From positions 17,193-81,192 of the forward strand of contig JANWLA010000025.1 of NCBI GenBank assembly GCA_025451075.1: 64,000 nt of DNA, written 5' to 3'. A model generated the notes under the pieces. The model was not told where the DNA came from. It worked only from the letters and a program-made list of their open reading frames with translations, and did no database searches. The position numbers and the translations under genes were made by a program. Of this stretch, positions 50,245-59,239 are shown piece after piece. The number at the start of each line of letters is the position of its first letter. The stretch's first letter is position 1. This DNA is from Nitrosotalea sp. Its GTDB lineage: Archaea > Thermoproteota > Nitrososphaeria > Nitrososphaerales > Nitrosopumilaceae.

Positions 50245-51282
50245 ATGGGCAAATTTTTCAGAACACTCATGGAGTCGGATGCAAAAACTTGTCAATTAGC
50301 ACCTGACCTGAAAATATCTAGAATTCTAAATGGCATGTGGCAAGTAGCTGGAGGCCATGGTGACATTGATCCCGAGTCTGCAATATCTGAAATGTTTTCG
50401 TACCATGACGCAGGTCTTACCACTTGGGACATGGCAGACATTTATGGTCCTGCAGAAGAATATTTTGGAGAATTTAGAAAAAGACTTGAAAAACAAAGGG
50501 GCAAGGATACAGCAACACAAGTTCAGGCGCTGACAAAATTTGTTCCAAACCCAGGACCCATGACTCGGTCAATAGTTGAGCATTACATAGAAAAATCAAT
50601 CAAGAGGATGAACGTACCATCAATTGATGTACTCCAGTTTCACTGGTGGGATTATACCGATACGGGATACCTTGATGCACTGCACCACCTCACAAATCTT
50701 TGCAATGAGGGAAAGATACGTCACCTTGGACTGACAAATTTTGATACTGATAGAATTGAGATAATGGTAGAGCAAGGATTCAAGATTTTATCAAACCAAG
50801 TTCAGTATTCTATCATAGACCAACGCCCGCAGATCAAGATGGCTCCATTTTGCCAGAAAAACAACATGCATCTTCTTGCATATGGTACTCTCTGTGGAGG
50901 GTTCTTGTCCAAAAAATATCTAGGTGAAACAGAACCTGCACGATCAGACATTGATACGTATAGCTTGCAAAAATACAAGAACATGATTAATGCATGGGGC
51001 GGCTGGAATTTGTTCCAAGAACTCTTGGTAACATTGGATAAAATTGCGACAAAACATGGTTCCAGCATTGCAAATGTTGCTACTAGGTACATATTGGACA
51101 AGCCTGCCGTTGCGGGGGTAATAATTGGAACAAGACTTGGAATCTCTGAAAACAAGTCTGATAATCTAAAAGTCTTTTCATTAAAACTAGATTCTGATGA
51201 CAATGAAAAAATAAATGCAGTCACATCAAAATCCAATGATCTTTTTGATACTATAGGCGATTGCGGCGACGAATATCGATAA
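50245..51282 (+). CDS. Aldo/keto reductase
   Basis: 345 residues, (beta/alpha)8 barrel. The tetrad is visible: Asp and Tyr in WDMADIYGPAEEYFG (~65-79), Lys in ALTKFV (~100), and His in LQFHWWD (~132). The NADP-binding end region appears as GVIIGTRLGISEN. The ATG at 50269 could be an alternative start. Cytosolic; substrate unknown. A zinc alcohol dehydrogenase gene follows on the same strand, suggesting carbonyl or aldehyde metabolism. Confidence 0.92.
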   Translation: MGKFFRTLMESDAKTCQLAPDLKISRILNGMWQVAGGHGDIDPESAISEMFSYHDAGLTTWDMADIYGPAEEYFGEFRKRLEKQRGKDTATQVQALTKFVPNPGPMTRSIVEHYIEKSIKRMNVPSIDVLQFHWWDYTDTGYLDALHHLTNLCNEGKIRHLGLTNFDTDRIEIMVEQGFKILSNQVQYSIIDQRPQIKMAPFCQKNNMHLLAYGTLCGGFLSKKYLGETEPARSDIDTYSLQKYKNMINAWGGWNLFQELLVTLDKIATKHGSSIANVATRYILDKPAVAGVIIGTRLGISENKSDNLKVFSLKLDSDDNEKINAVTSKSNDLFDTIGDCGDEYR

Positions 51283-51300
51283 AATACACCAAAATCATTT

Positions 51301-51309
51301 TCTTAATAT
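51301..51309 (+). promoter_or_regulatory. TATA-like box for the alcohol dehydrogenase gene
   Basis: tcttaatat lies 28 bases before the GTG at 51333 and supports that start and a separate promoter from the upstream aldo/keto reductase. Confidence 0.45.
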
Positions 51310-51332
51310 TGTCAATGTATGTGACATGATTT

Positions 51333-52403
51333 GTGAAAGCTCTAGTCTATGAACAATACGCCCCTGATGATGATTATAAAAAAATTCTAAAGATAATGGA
51401 TGTGCCAGATCCAAAGCCAAAACCAAACGAGGTGGTCTTCAAGGTTATAGTTGCAGGGCTAAACCACGATGACATTTGGGGAATGCGTGGAAAACCAATA
51501 CTGATACCAATGCCGCATATTTCTGGAACTGATGCAGCAGGCCAAGTTACTGCAGTGGGCGAAGATGTCACCACAATTAAGGTTGGAGACAGGGTTGTCT
51601 CTCATGGTAACCTGTCTTGCCGAGTCTGTGTTGCATGCACTGAAGGCCGTGAATATGATTGCAGGTATAGAAAAATCTGGGGTTTTCAAACTGGCCCGCT
51701 GTGGGGAGGATATTGCGAATATGCACACCTGCCTGAGGTAAATGTAGTAAAAATTCCAGATGGTGTATCGTATGAAGATGCAGCAGCTGCTTCTATGACA
51801 ATGACAACATCATGGCACATGCTTGTGGGCCGGGCAAAAATCAAGCCAGGCCAAACCGTACTCATTATGGGCGGGGGTTCTGGGATGGGTACATTTGGAA
51901 TTCAAATCGCCAAGCTTTATGGTTGCGATGTAATTGCAACTGCAAGCCAGAGCAAGCTAGAAGAATGTCTCAAGCTTGGCGCAGACTTTGCAGTAGACCA
52001 CAGAAAAGAAGATTGGAACAAGCAAGTCTTTGCAATTTCAAAGGACTTGGCAAAAACAAAGCAATCAAGTCCTGGTATTGATGTAATCTTTGAGCATATT
52101 GGAGGATCACACTGGAACAAGGAACTTGCCTTGCTAAAATATGGTGCAACTCTTGTTACAACTGGCGCTACTACAGGATATGATGTAACCTCTGATCTGC
52201 GACACATATTTTTCAAAGGCACTAGCATCTTGGGTTCAACACAGGGAACACGCGCCGAGCTTGAATCTGGAATCTTTTGGATGTCAAAGGGAAAAATAAA
52301 ATCGATTGTTGACTCTGTCTATACTTTTGAAAATGCAGTAGAGGCCCACACAAAAATGCTCAAGGGAGATTTGTTTGGGAAAATACTGATGAAACCTGCA
52401 TGA
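51333..52403 (+). CDS. Zinc-containing alcohol dehydrogenase (MDR family)
   Basis: 356 residues from a GTG. N-terminal GroES-like domain: VAGLNHDDIWGMRGKP, where the usual catalytic cysteine is Asp as in quinone-oxidoreductase-like members, HISGTDAAGQV, VGDRVV. Structural zinc cysteines lie in CRVCVACTEGREYDC. The Rossmann part has the glycine motif GGGSGMGTFGIQIAK (~179), and FEHIGGSHWNK follows. It should use NAD(P)H on an alcohol, aldehyde or enoyl substrate; the loss of the cysteine makes classical alcohol dehydrogenation uncertain. Confidence 0.92.
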   Translation: MKALVYEQYAPDDDYKKILKIMDVPDPKPKPNEVVFKVIVAGLNHDDIWGMRGKPILIPMPHISGTDAAGQVTAVGEDVTTIKVGDRVVSHGNLSCRVCVACTEGREYDCRYRKIWGFQTGPLWGGYCEYAHLPEVNVVKIPDGVSYEDAAAASMTMTTSWHMLVGRAKIKPGQTVLIMGGGSGMGTFGIQIAKLYGCDVIATASQSKLEECLKLGADFAVDHRKEDWNKQVFAISKDLAKTKQSSPGIDVIFEHIGGSHWNKELALLKYGATLVTTGATTGYDVTSDLRHIFFKGTSILGSTQGTRAELESGIFWMSKGKIKSIVDSVYTFENAVEAHTKMLKGDLFGKILMKPA

Positions 52404-52419
52404 CATATTTGATTACCAT

Positions 52420-53190
52420 ATGTTTTTAGACTACAATATATCACATAGACTGTTGACATACAAATTGCTTGGCAGTCTTGTAATGCTCTTGATTTTTAGT
52501 GTAACACTATTGCCTCTGACACAGACTGTATATGCACAAACCCCTACAAACACCATGGATGTATCCACAAAAGGCATCGTATCTGCAAGCAGCAACTTTC
52601 ATGGTGTAGTAATGTGGACAATCATCAATGGCGACAAGGGTACCATAATAATCCAGTCTCCTGTGGGACGCGCAATGGTGCATGTTTCAATATCTCCAAG
52701 CACTGCTTGTGATTCAACCATGCCAATTTGCTTATTTTCAACTGTCACTGATGCTGGAAATAATGGTGTATTCAATGTCGGCGATACTTCACGATTTGCA
52801 TTTGATCTTGGTGCAAAAAAAGAATCAGTCTCACTACTTACTGGAGTCTTGGCTGGATTTGATGTATCACTTGACCTTTCCAAAACATGGAGCAAAGATA
52901 CTGCACTTTTGCCAGTCAACTCTACTATTGCAAACCCTGCGTCAGTCTACTGTGTTAGCCATGGTGGAAAATTGACCATGCAGACAACGCCTGCAGGCCA
53001 AACTGGCATCTGCACATTTCCTAACGGTTCTCAATGCGAAGAATGGAGTTATCTTAAAGGAACCTGTTCTCCCACTACTGGCGTGAATTCAACTAGCTCT
53101 GGCAGCATAAACTCTACTGCAACAAACACTACTCCACGACACCTTACCTTGTCCTTGAATGAATCCGTGGGTATTTCAATAAAGAACTAG
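52420..53190 (+). CDS. Exported protein with DUF333 domain
   Basis: 256 residues. The signal peptide (LLGSLVMLLIFSVTLLPL...VYAQ) precedes a beta-rich domain similar in style to other exported proteins here. A DUF333 domain at ~169-216 follows: NPASVYCVSHGGKL, ICTFPNGSQCEEWSYLKGTC, with four cysteines in the family spacing. The C-terminus is Ser/Thr/Asn-rich and unanchored. DUF333 occurs in bacterial envelope proteins, where it is often linked to protease inhibition or heat-shock protein HslJ; here the role is unknown. Confidence 0.82.
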   Translation: MFLDYNISHRLLTYKLLGSLVMLLIFSVTLLPLTQTVYAQTPTNTMDVSTKGIVSASSNFHGVVMWTIINGDKGTIIIQSPVGRAMVHVSISPSTACDSTMPICLFSTVTDAGNNGVFNVGDTSRFAFDLGAKKESVSLLTGVLAGFDVSLDLSKTWSKDTALLPVNSTIANPASVYCVSHGGKLTMQTTPAGQTGICTFPNGSQCEEWSYLKGTCSPTTGVNSTSSGSINSTATNTTPRHLTLSLNESVGISIKN

Positions 53191-53256
53191 CGCCATTTTA
53201 CTAGTCTAAAAAAAATTACTTTAGATCCACGCACAAATTGAATAAATGTTGATGTG

Positions 53257-53421
53257 CTACGAACGGCTTCGCTTGGCCTTTTGATTCTTGCTTACAAGTT
53301 GCATTAGAAATATGCTATTGTCAAGTGATGGGTCTTCTTGCTTTGCTTTTTTCATTGCTTTTGCAAACTGCTCAAAGGCGCCGACTTTTACGGTAATTGT
53401 CTTGTATTCCTTTCTTGGCAT
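53257..53421 (-). CDS. 54-residue ribbon-helix-helix-like protein
   Basis: MPRKEYKTITVKVGAFEQF gives a short strand (YKTITVKV) followed by two helices (FEQFAKAMKKAKQ and LDNSIFLMQLVSKNQ) and a basic tail. That is the layout of Arc/MetJ-type ribbon-helix-helix DNA-binding proteins. It fills most of the gap between the DUF333 and Fn3 genes. It could repress the neighbouring Fn3 gene; this is position-based inference. Confidence 0.65.
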   Translation of the reverse strand: MPRKEYKTITVKVGAFEQFAKAMKKAKQEDPSLDNSIFLMQLVSKNQKAKRSRS

Positions 53422-53549
53422 GATTTTCTTCGTCCGGTACAGTTGATAAGTCTTGTGTAGAATTTTTCTATAAAATTATAACAATATTGCCTAAAATGTG
53501 AAAAAATGACACTGCGATTGCCTTAAACAGAAAATGTACGGTATGGGTG

Positions 53550-55730
53550 TTAAATGATAACTCTTCTTGAGAATATTATAACTGGGATAAATGCCATGAC
53601 AAAGGCAATTAGCGCAATTGGAAATTCCGGTACTGCCGTTGTTCCATAGATTGTTATATACTGTGTATTTGCAGGAAATGACACTGCAAGTGTTCTATAT
53701 GATGTAGTCTTGGTTTCAGTAAACTGGGCAATGCTTTTGTCAACTGTTACAATGTATGTATCATCTGTTCCATCAAGTTTCTTTGCATCCACCATGTTTC
53801 TTGGAATCTGGACAGATAATGTTCCAGGACTGGACGATTTTAGACTGATGTTCAAAGAGAATGTTCCCTGGTTTACGCCAATGCCTAGTATCTGGCCTCC
53901 GGTGATTTGATAGCTAATCGTTGAGGTGGTATTCAAAACAGGAATCACGCCCTGAGATTGTTGCTGTATTGGCGGAGGAGTGGATTGTACTGGTGTCTGA
54001 GAGTCTGATTGGGTTGTCACAGAGGTTTGGTTTGAGGGCTGGCTGGTACCTACGCTGCTTACTGAAGATACACGATAATAGTAAGTTGTACCGGTTAAAA
54101 GTCCTGATTTGATAAATGATGTTTGAACTCCTGTGTTTGAAGTGATTATGTACCATGTGTCGGTTGCTCCTGTCTTTGATTCAATTTTGAATCCTGTTAC
54201 AGGGAGTTTTCCATTGTTTGATGGCAATTTCCATGAAATCTGTACCGTATCATGGGAGATTAGTGTTGCATTAACATCTGCTGGAGGATCTGGTAGTGCT
54301 TGATTTTGTTGTGGTGTTGAAGTTGGCGGTGGTTGACTAGTTGAGCCTGGTGCAGATGATGTGCTTGTGGGTGTGACAGATGCAAGAGGGGATGGATTAG
54401 TCTGGGATCCTCCTGATAATAATGCAGTTACAGCAAAAGTGTATGTCTTACCTGTTGTAAGGTTTGGAACTGTATAGCTTCCAACATTGCTTCCAACCTG
54501 GTCCACTGGAAGAAAGTTACCGTTTATCACTTGATCAATTTTGTACCCGTTGATGACCTGACCATACGTCTGGGATGGTGCAATCCATGATAATTGCGCA
54601 CTGGTTGGAGATACTGCAATGATGGTTGTAACAGTTGGAGTTTGTGTGTCTTCTGGTTGTACTGTTATGACATTGGATGGATTTCCAGCACCAATTGAAT
54701 TGATGGCAGTTACACGATATGAATAACTTGTTCCTGTAACAAGCCCGCTGTGAATGTATCCAGTCTGCGAGTTGCCAGTATTTGCAACAAGTACAATGTA
54801 TGCAGATGTCCCGTTGGTGTATTCTATCTTGTATCCTGTAATTGCAGATCCTCCATCATTTGCAGGAGCAGTCCATGACAAGCTTACACTTGTAGCAGAT
54901 GAAGGATTTGCACTAAGTGTGGGTGAGCCTGGAACCGTAAGAACCTGTGTTAGTGTGGTAGTTGCAATGTTTGATGAATTGCTCATACCAATGGAGTTTA
55001 TTGCAAAAACTCTGTAAGAGTATGTATGACCTACTTGTAGTCCTGTATGGGAATATGCCGTAAATGAACTACCAGAGTTTGCAACAATATTAGTAAAGTT
55101 TCCAGAATCAAGACTGTAATCTATCTTGTATCCTGATACAGTCGGTCCTCCATTGGATGGGGGTGCACCCCATGAGAGATTTATCTGGGTTGAGGAATAT
55201 GTTGATGCCACAAGATTTTGTGGTGGATTTGGAGCAATATTTTGTGGTGGTGCAGAGCTACTAGTTGGAGTGGCCAGAACGTCTGGTGATGGGCTGCCAG
55301 TGCCATCTATGTTTATGGCAGAGACCCTGTAAATGTAGGTCTTGCCTGTAATTAGACCGGTGTGAGTGTATGTTGTAACGTTATTCAGTGTAACAAGAGT
55401 CTGGTATGTTGTATTTGGAACAACCCTGTAATCGATTTCATATCCTGTGATTGGTGATCCTCCATTGTTCTGAGGGGGACTCCAGTTTATGATTATACTT
55501 GTGGGAGATATTGCACTTGCCGTAACACCTACTGGCTGGTCCGGTGCATTTGCAGTTTGAGCAAATGACTGGCCACAAAGAAAACCAATACTTGTCCCAA
55601 GTATTGCAGATACTATCAATATGTTTACAAAATGACCCTGATAATTTCTTGCATTTTTACCCTGCCCCAACAACACAAAACGTTGTTTTTTATCATTGAT
55701 AAGTTGTATGGGGAAAGTTTTTTGGATCAT
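53550..55730 (-). CDS. Surface protein with five fibronectin type III domains and PEF-CTERM-like tail
   Basis: 726 residues. A long N-terminus with a hydrophobic signal (~33-55, VNILIVSAILGTSIGFLCGQ, cleavage near FAQ) precedes five Fn3 domains. Each has PxxP...(S/T)xxxISWxxP, the GGSPITGYxIxY motif and the closing GxxYxYRVxAIN (~65-155, 165-258, 262-355, 362-450, 480-570). A Pro/Ser/Gln linker and a beta domain follow, and the end is VPEFPIALIAF, a hydrophobic span and SRRVII, a PEF-CTERM type anchor. A cell-surface adhesion or scaffold role is likely. Confidence 0.9.
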   Translation of the reverse strand: MIQKTFPIQLINDKKQRFVLLGQGKNARNYQGHFVNILIVSAILGTSIGFLCGQSFAQTANAPDQPVGVTASAISPTSIIINWSPPQNNGGSPITGYEIDYRVVPNTTYQTLVTLNNVTTYTHTGLITGKTYIYRVSAINIDGTGSPSPDVLATPTSSSAPPQNIAPNPPQNLVASTYSSTQINLSWGAPPSNGGPTVSGYKIDYSLDSGNFTNIVANSGSSFTAYSHTGLQVGHTYSYRVFAINSIGMSNSSNIATTTLTQVLTVPGSPTLSANPSSATSVSLSWTAPANDGGSAITGYKIEYTNGTSAYIVLVANTGNSQTGYIHSGLVTGTSYSYRVTAINSIGAGNPSNVITVQPEDTQTPTVTTIIAVSPTSAQLSWIAPSQTYGQVINGYKIDQVINGNFLPVDQVGSNVGSYTVPNLTTGKTYTFAVTALLSGGSQTNPSPLASVTPTSTSSAPGSTSQPPPTSTPQQNQALPDPPADVNATLISHDTVQISWKLPSNNGKLPVTGFKIESKTGATDTWYIITSNTGVQTSFIKSGLLTGTTYYYRVSSVSSVGTSQPSNQTSVTTQSDSQTPVQSTPPPIQQQSQGVIPVLNTTSTISYQITGGQILGIGVNQGTFSLNISLKSSSPGTLSVQIPRNMVDAKKLDGTDDTYIVTVDKSIAQFTETKTTSYRTLAVSFPANTQYITIYGTTAVPEFPIALIAFVMAFIPVIIFSRRVII

Positions 55731-55929
55731 TCCATGAAAAGAATTTTGACAAAGATACGGTACTGGAGTGACCCAGTTAATTCTACATCGAAAATTCTGG
55801 TGTTATATTATCACAACTTACACTCAGATGTCATATACCTTTTAGTCAAATCTACAAACACCCAACTTTTTTTTAAATGAATGGTCACATGAAACCACGG
55901 ACAAATATTGTACATATGATGGTCTCAAA

Positions 55930-56619
55930 GTGGATGAGGATCTGAGCAAATCATGTAAATTATGTGGATATGTGTATTGCATGGATCACCTCTTGCCAAC
56001 AAGGCACAAGTGTGCAATGCTTCAAAATGTGGAATATGTTAAAGCAGAATCATTTCCAACTGATTCAGAACCTGTATCTCCTGATGGACTCAGGGAAACA
56101 CCTGTGGATACAGTAAATGCTGCAACAATATCTAATGTGGAAAAAGTAAATGTGCTTGTATCGCCCACTGTGGAGGACGTCTATTGGTTATCTGACTGTC
56201 TAAAAGATGCGCAAAATGCGATAGTTGAATATCATGACGAAAAACCAGATGACCGAAACTTTGTGGACTGTACAAAGTTTTTTGCAAACAAAACTTTTGG
56301 TGTAAAGATACAAAACAATGGTAATGCCTCCGGTGATATCAATTTGATAAGGGATCTGCCAAGTCAACCATCATACAAGATATGCATCCATGATATGCTC
56401 AAAGATGATACCCGCGACAATAGAAGGATGGTGACAGTCATAATCATTCACCAGTTGTTACATGCAATTCATCCATCACGAATGCATGATTCCATGCTTG
56501 GACAAAAGGGAATAAACAAACTAGAGCATGAAATTGCAAACAGAGCAAGTTACCATGATGCATTGCTGAATCTAGAAAGCCTGCACCAGAGCGGAAAAGT
56601 ACATTTCTGCAATGTCTGA
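55930..56619 (+). CDS. AN1-like zinc finger protein with HQLLH pseudo-protease-like domain
   Basis: 229 residues from a GTG. CKLCGYVYCMDHLLPTRHKC near the N-terminus matches the second half of an AN1 finger. Upstream in frame, codons for KYCTYDG extend it but have no usable start. The linker ~45-80 is disordered. The C-terminal ~130 residues resemble a small zinc metallopeptidase: TVIIIHQLLHAIHPSR and LEHEIANRASYHDAL, but the HExxH glutamate is glutamine (HQLLH). Without that glutamate, hydrolysis is unlikely, so it may be a binding domain. Cytosolic. Confidence 0.78.
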   Translation: MDEDLSKSCKLCGYVYCMDHLLPTRHKCAMLQNVEYVKAESFPTDSEPVSPDGLRETPVDTVNAATISNVEKVNVLVSPTVEDVYWLSDCLKDAQNAIVEYHDEKPDDRNFVDCTKFFANKTFGVKIQNNGNASGDINLIRDLPSQPSYKICIHDMLKDDTRDNRRMVTVIIIHQLLHAIHPSRMHDSMLGQKGINKLEHEIANRASYHDALLNLESLHQSGKVHFCNV

Positions 56620-56622
56620 ATT

Positions 56623-56928
56623 TTAATATTTTTTCTTTAATTCTCTTAGCTCATCGTATTCTTCTTGAGGTGTCTTCTTGCTTGACTTGGTACCTGGTTT
56701 GTTTCTTGGCCTTGACCTTACCATGCAGTTACAACAGTTGCAATACAAATCAAAGGTATCATCAGTTGCAGGCTTGTCTTCTTTGTCATGGCATGCCTCT
56801 CTTGACATAAAGACTCCGCATATCTGGCATCGCACTTGGCCTGATAAATAACGACTAGAACCATCTCTTGGTTTTCTGACCTTGTGTTCTTTGCACAGTC
56901 CTTTGCAAATGCCCTTGTCTTTATTCAT
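56623..56928 (-). CDS. Zinc-finger-like protein, 101 residues
   Basis: From the ATG at 56928 (MNKDKGICKGLCKEH). Cysteine pairs GICKGLC, VRCQICG and YCNCCNC give about seven ligands. GSSRYLSGQVRCQICGVFMS and CMVRSRPRNKPGTKS end in a basic, charged tail. The GQVRC...C...YC.CC pattern looks like a two-zinc fold for nucleic-acid binding. Known to me only as a thaumarchaeal type; function unknown. Convergent with the AN1-like gene. Confidence 0.78.
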   Translation of the reverse strand: MNKDKGICKGLCKEHKVRKPRDGSSRYLSGQVRCQICGVFMSREACHDKEDKPATDDTFDLYCNCCNCMVRSRPRNKPGTKSSKKTPQEEYDELRELKKKY

Positions 56929-56973
56929 AGGTAACACTTGGCATGGGAGAATAAATTCTCATGCATTGATTTT

Positions 56974-57057
56974 CTATTCTATTGTAAAGCCACAATCTGA
57001 ACAAATCGACATGGATTCTACCAAATGTATGGTTTCACAATTTGCACATGTAATCAT
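56974..57057 (-). CDS. 27-residue zinc-ribbon microprotein
   Basis: MITCANCETIHLV...SICSDCGFTIE: one CxxC knuckle at each end separated by eleven residues, and nothing else. All four zinc ligands are present in a frame with a start codon and the correct geometry for a ribbon. It lies upstream of the 101-residue zinc-finger gene on the same strand. Its tiny size keeps confidence moderate. Confidence 0.55.
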   Translation of the reverse strand: MITCANCETIHLVESMSICSDCGFTIE

Positions 57058-57179
57058 GTTGTAGTATACTATGAGTCTGCCTTGCCTACACTTGATGTCT
57101 AAAGAATTACATTAAATGTTAAAATTAATTTCAAACCCTGACCTTGGGCATAAACATGTATTTTGAAAACTTATAATCT

Positions 57180-57596
57180 CTAATGGATATTTTCTGCAAT
57201 TCTTCCAGTCAATCCATACGTTATCTCCATAATTCTCTCAATGTCGATTGGCTTTTCAATTATGATGTTTGCATTACAGTTGTCTAAGAGTGCTTTTTCC
57301 TGGTTTGAGCCTGTGACCAAAACCACTTTTGCATTAGAGTCGAACTCTCTGATTTTGCTTAATGCATAAAATCCATCATGAACTGGCATTTTTGCATCAA
57401 GAAAAACAATGTCTGGGCGATGTATCTGATATAGTTCAACTGCCTCTTCTCCATTTGAGCCTGTTTGGGCTACTTTGATTCCACGAATCTTGAGCAACTC
57501 TACGAAAAGATCTCGTAATTCCTTGTTATCATCAATGACTATTGCACTGATTGGGGCGTTGTTCTTGTTTTGGTGCTCTTTGGTACTGTGTGACAC
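57180..57596 (-). CDS. Single-domain response regulator
   Basis: 138 residues from a GTG; a polar N-terminus of ~15 residues precedes ISAIVIDDNKELRDLF. The phospho-acceptor is in IVFLDAKMPVHDG, followed by VVLVTGS and the lysine in IIEKPID. No output domain. More divergent than the receivers at 24941 and 36937. No kinase is adjacent. Confidence 0.9.
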   Translation of the reverse strand: MSHSTKEHQNKNNAPISAIVIDDNKELRDLFVELLKIRGIKVAQTGSNGEEAVELYQIHRPDIVFLDAKMPVHDGFYALSKIREFDSNAKVVLVTGSNQEKALLDNCNANIIIEKPIDIERIMEITYGLTGRIAENIH

Positions 57597-57643
57597 TAGA
57601 TCTGGTATTGGTTTTATGTTATATTAGATCCACATTATTTTTA

Positions 57644-57711
57644 ATGAACAAACCGGGCATGATTGCACCTGATTTTTCCATTACGCAAATATTTTCTACA
57701 GGTTTGTTCAT
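57644..57711 (+). repeat. 11-bp inverted repeat in a divergent promoter region
   Basis: atgaacaaacc and ggtttgttcat pair perfectly across 46 bases, between the divergent receiver and NDH-2 genes. A short frame (57644-57736, 30 residues) also spans it, but is not protein-like enough to call. It could be a paired operator half-site. Confidence 0.4.
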
Positions 57712-57814
57712 CCCAAAGAAGCTACTGGTTTATTGATACACTTGCAATAAATCATTCATGTATGATGCGCATCGTTTTTATCTTTTTAGAAGATATCATG
57801 AGGTAGCTTGAGAA

Positions 57815-59197
57815 ATGATACGTAAGTTCAGCACAAAAAGTCCTAAAAAAACCAAGATTCTGATACTCGGAGGGGGATTTGCTGGAAGCAATGTACTACG
57901 TGAGATACAAAAACAATTCAAAGGAAATGATGCTGAAATAACTCTGGTAAGCCAGGATAACTTTTTCCTTTTTACTCCAATGTTGCCTGAAATTTCATCT
58001 GGGATGCTTCATGCAAGTGATATTACAAATCCCATAAGATCTTTTTGCAAGACTGCAAACTTTTGCCATGCAAAGATTCACTCAATTGATGTAGACAATA
58101 AAACTGTCTCTGTAATTAGAATATTTGATCAAAAAGAAACTATGCTGGAATATGATTATCTTGTTCTTGCACTTGGTAGCAAAGATAACTTTTTTGGAAA
58201 TATAAACATCGAAGAATTTGCATTCACCATAAAAACATTGGAGGACGCAATAGCTATTAGAAATCACATAGTTAGTGTTCTTGAGTGTGCCGATCAGGAG
58301 CGAGACCAAATTCTTCAAGAACAGCTTTTGCGATTTGTTGTAGTGGGTGGAGGATTTGCGGGGGTGGAAATTGCAACGGAAATACATCATTTTCTGCAGG
58401 ATGCAACAAAAGATTATTACAAAAATATTGATGTCAAAAAAATCCACACCATAATTGTATCTGCAAGGGATGGAATTCTGCCAGAGGTTGGTGAAGAGCT
58501 TGGAAAATTTGCACTTGATCATGTCAAAAAATCCGGAATCGAAGTCCTGACAAATACAAAGGCAGTTGATGCTGGCGAAGATCATGTGCTATTAAGTGAT
58601 AATACTATAGTTCCATGTGCCACCTTGATCTGGGCAGGTGGAGTTACAGTTGACCCACTGATATCTTCACTCAAATGTGAACACGGCCAATCTGGTAGGC
58701 TGGTAGTTGATCAATACATGAGACTGAAAGATTATCCTAGTATTTTTGCACTGGGAGACTGTGCAAATCTTATTGACAGCAAAACCAACGCTGTGTATCC
58801 AACAACTGCTCAAATTGCAATAAGGCAGGCTAAATTGGTCTCAGAAAACCTGATTGCAGAGGTTACAGGTAACCCAAATGCAATAAAGCCATTTCTATAT
58901 CGCAACAGGGGAGTAATGGCTACAATAGGAAAGCGTACTGGTGTCGCACTTGTCAATGGAAGGAAAATACATGGATTTGCTGCATGGCTTTTGTGGAGAA
59001 CATTTTACTGGTCGCACTTGCCAACACGTGAAAAGAAAATAAAAGTTGGATTTGACTGGCTGCTTAGCTTAATTTTCCGTGCTGATATAATGACAGTTGG
59101 CTTTATCAAGAAAAAAACTTTGAGCAGGCTAGAAACTCCAATTTATTCTGCAATAGAGCGTGGCATAGACCCATCTCAAAATGTGTCATATCTTTAA
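57815..59197 (+). CDS. NADH dehydrogenase type II (NDH-2)-like flavoprotein
   Basis: 460 residues. Two nucleotide-binding Rossmann motifs: ILILGGGFAGSN (FAD, ~15-26) and FVVVGGGFAGVE (NADH, ~175-186). LVLALGS and SIFALGDCAN (~310, FAD) fit the pyridine nucleotide-disulphide oxidoreductase family, and YPTTAQIAIRQAK the quinone-reducing NDH-2 group. The C-terminal ~90 residues contain an amphipathic membrane-binding segment (FAAWLLWRTFYWSHLP). It would pass electrons from NADH to quinone on the inner face without pumping protons. Confidence 0.9.
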   Translation: MIRKFSTKSPKKTKILILGGGFAGSNVLREIQKQFKGNDAEITLVSQDNFFLFTPMLPEISSGMLHASDITNPIRSFCKTANFCHAKIHSIDVDNKTVSVIRIFDQKETMLEYDYLVLALGSKDNFFGNINIEEFAFTIKTLEDAIAIRNHIVSVLECADQERDQILQEQLLRFVVVGGGFAGVEIATEIHHFLQDATKDYYKNIDVKKIHTIIVSARDGILPEVGEELGKFALDHVKKSGIEVLTNTKAVDAGEDHVLLSDNTIVPCATLIWAGGVTVDPLISSLKCEHGQSGRLVVDQYMRLKDYPSIFALGDCANLIDSKTNAVYPTTAQIAIRQAKLVSENLIAEVTGNPNAIKPFLYRNRGVMATIGKRTGVALVNGRKIHGFAAWLLWRTFYWSHLPTREKKIKVGFDWLLSLIFRADIMTVGFIKKKTLSRLETPIYSAIERGIDPSQNVSYL

Positions 59198-59207
59198 AAG
59201 TCGATTA

Positions 59208-59216
59208 TTTTATATG
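59208..59216 (+). promoter_or_regulatory. TATA-like box for flavodoxin-fold gene
   Basis: ttttatatg centred ~27 bases before the ATG at 59240, so this gene is transcribed independently of ndh-2. Confidence 0.5.
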
Positions 59217-59239
59217 CATTTTATTTCATATCTTAGAGC

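Noticed and set aside
58082-58585. Long antisense frame inside NDH-2
   Set aside because: Composition is shadow-like and the + strand protein has strong family motifs.
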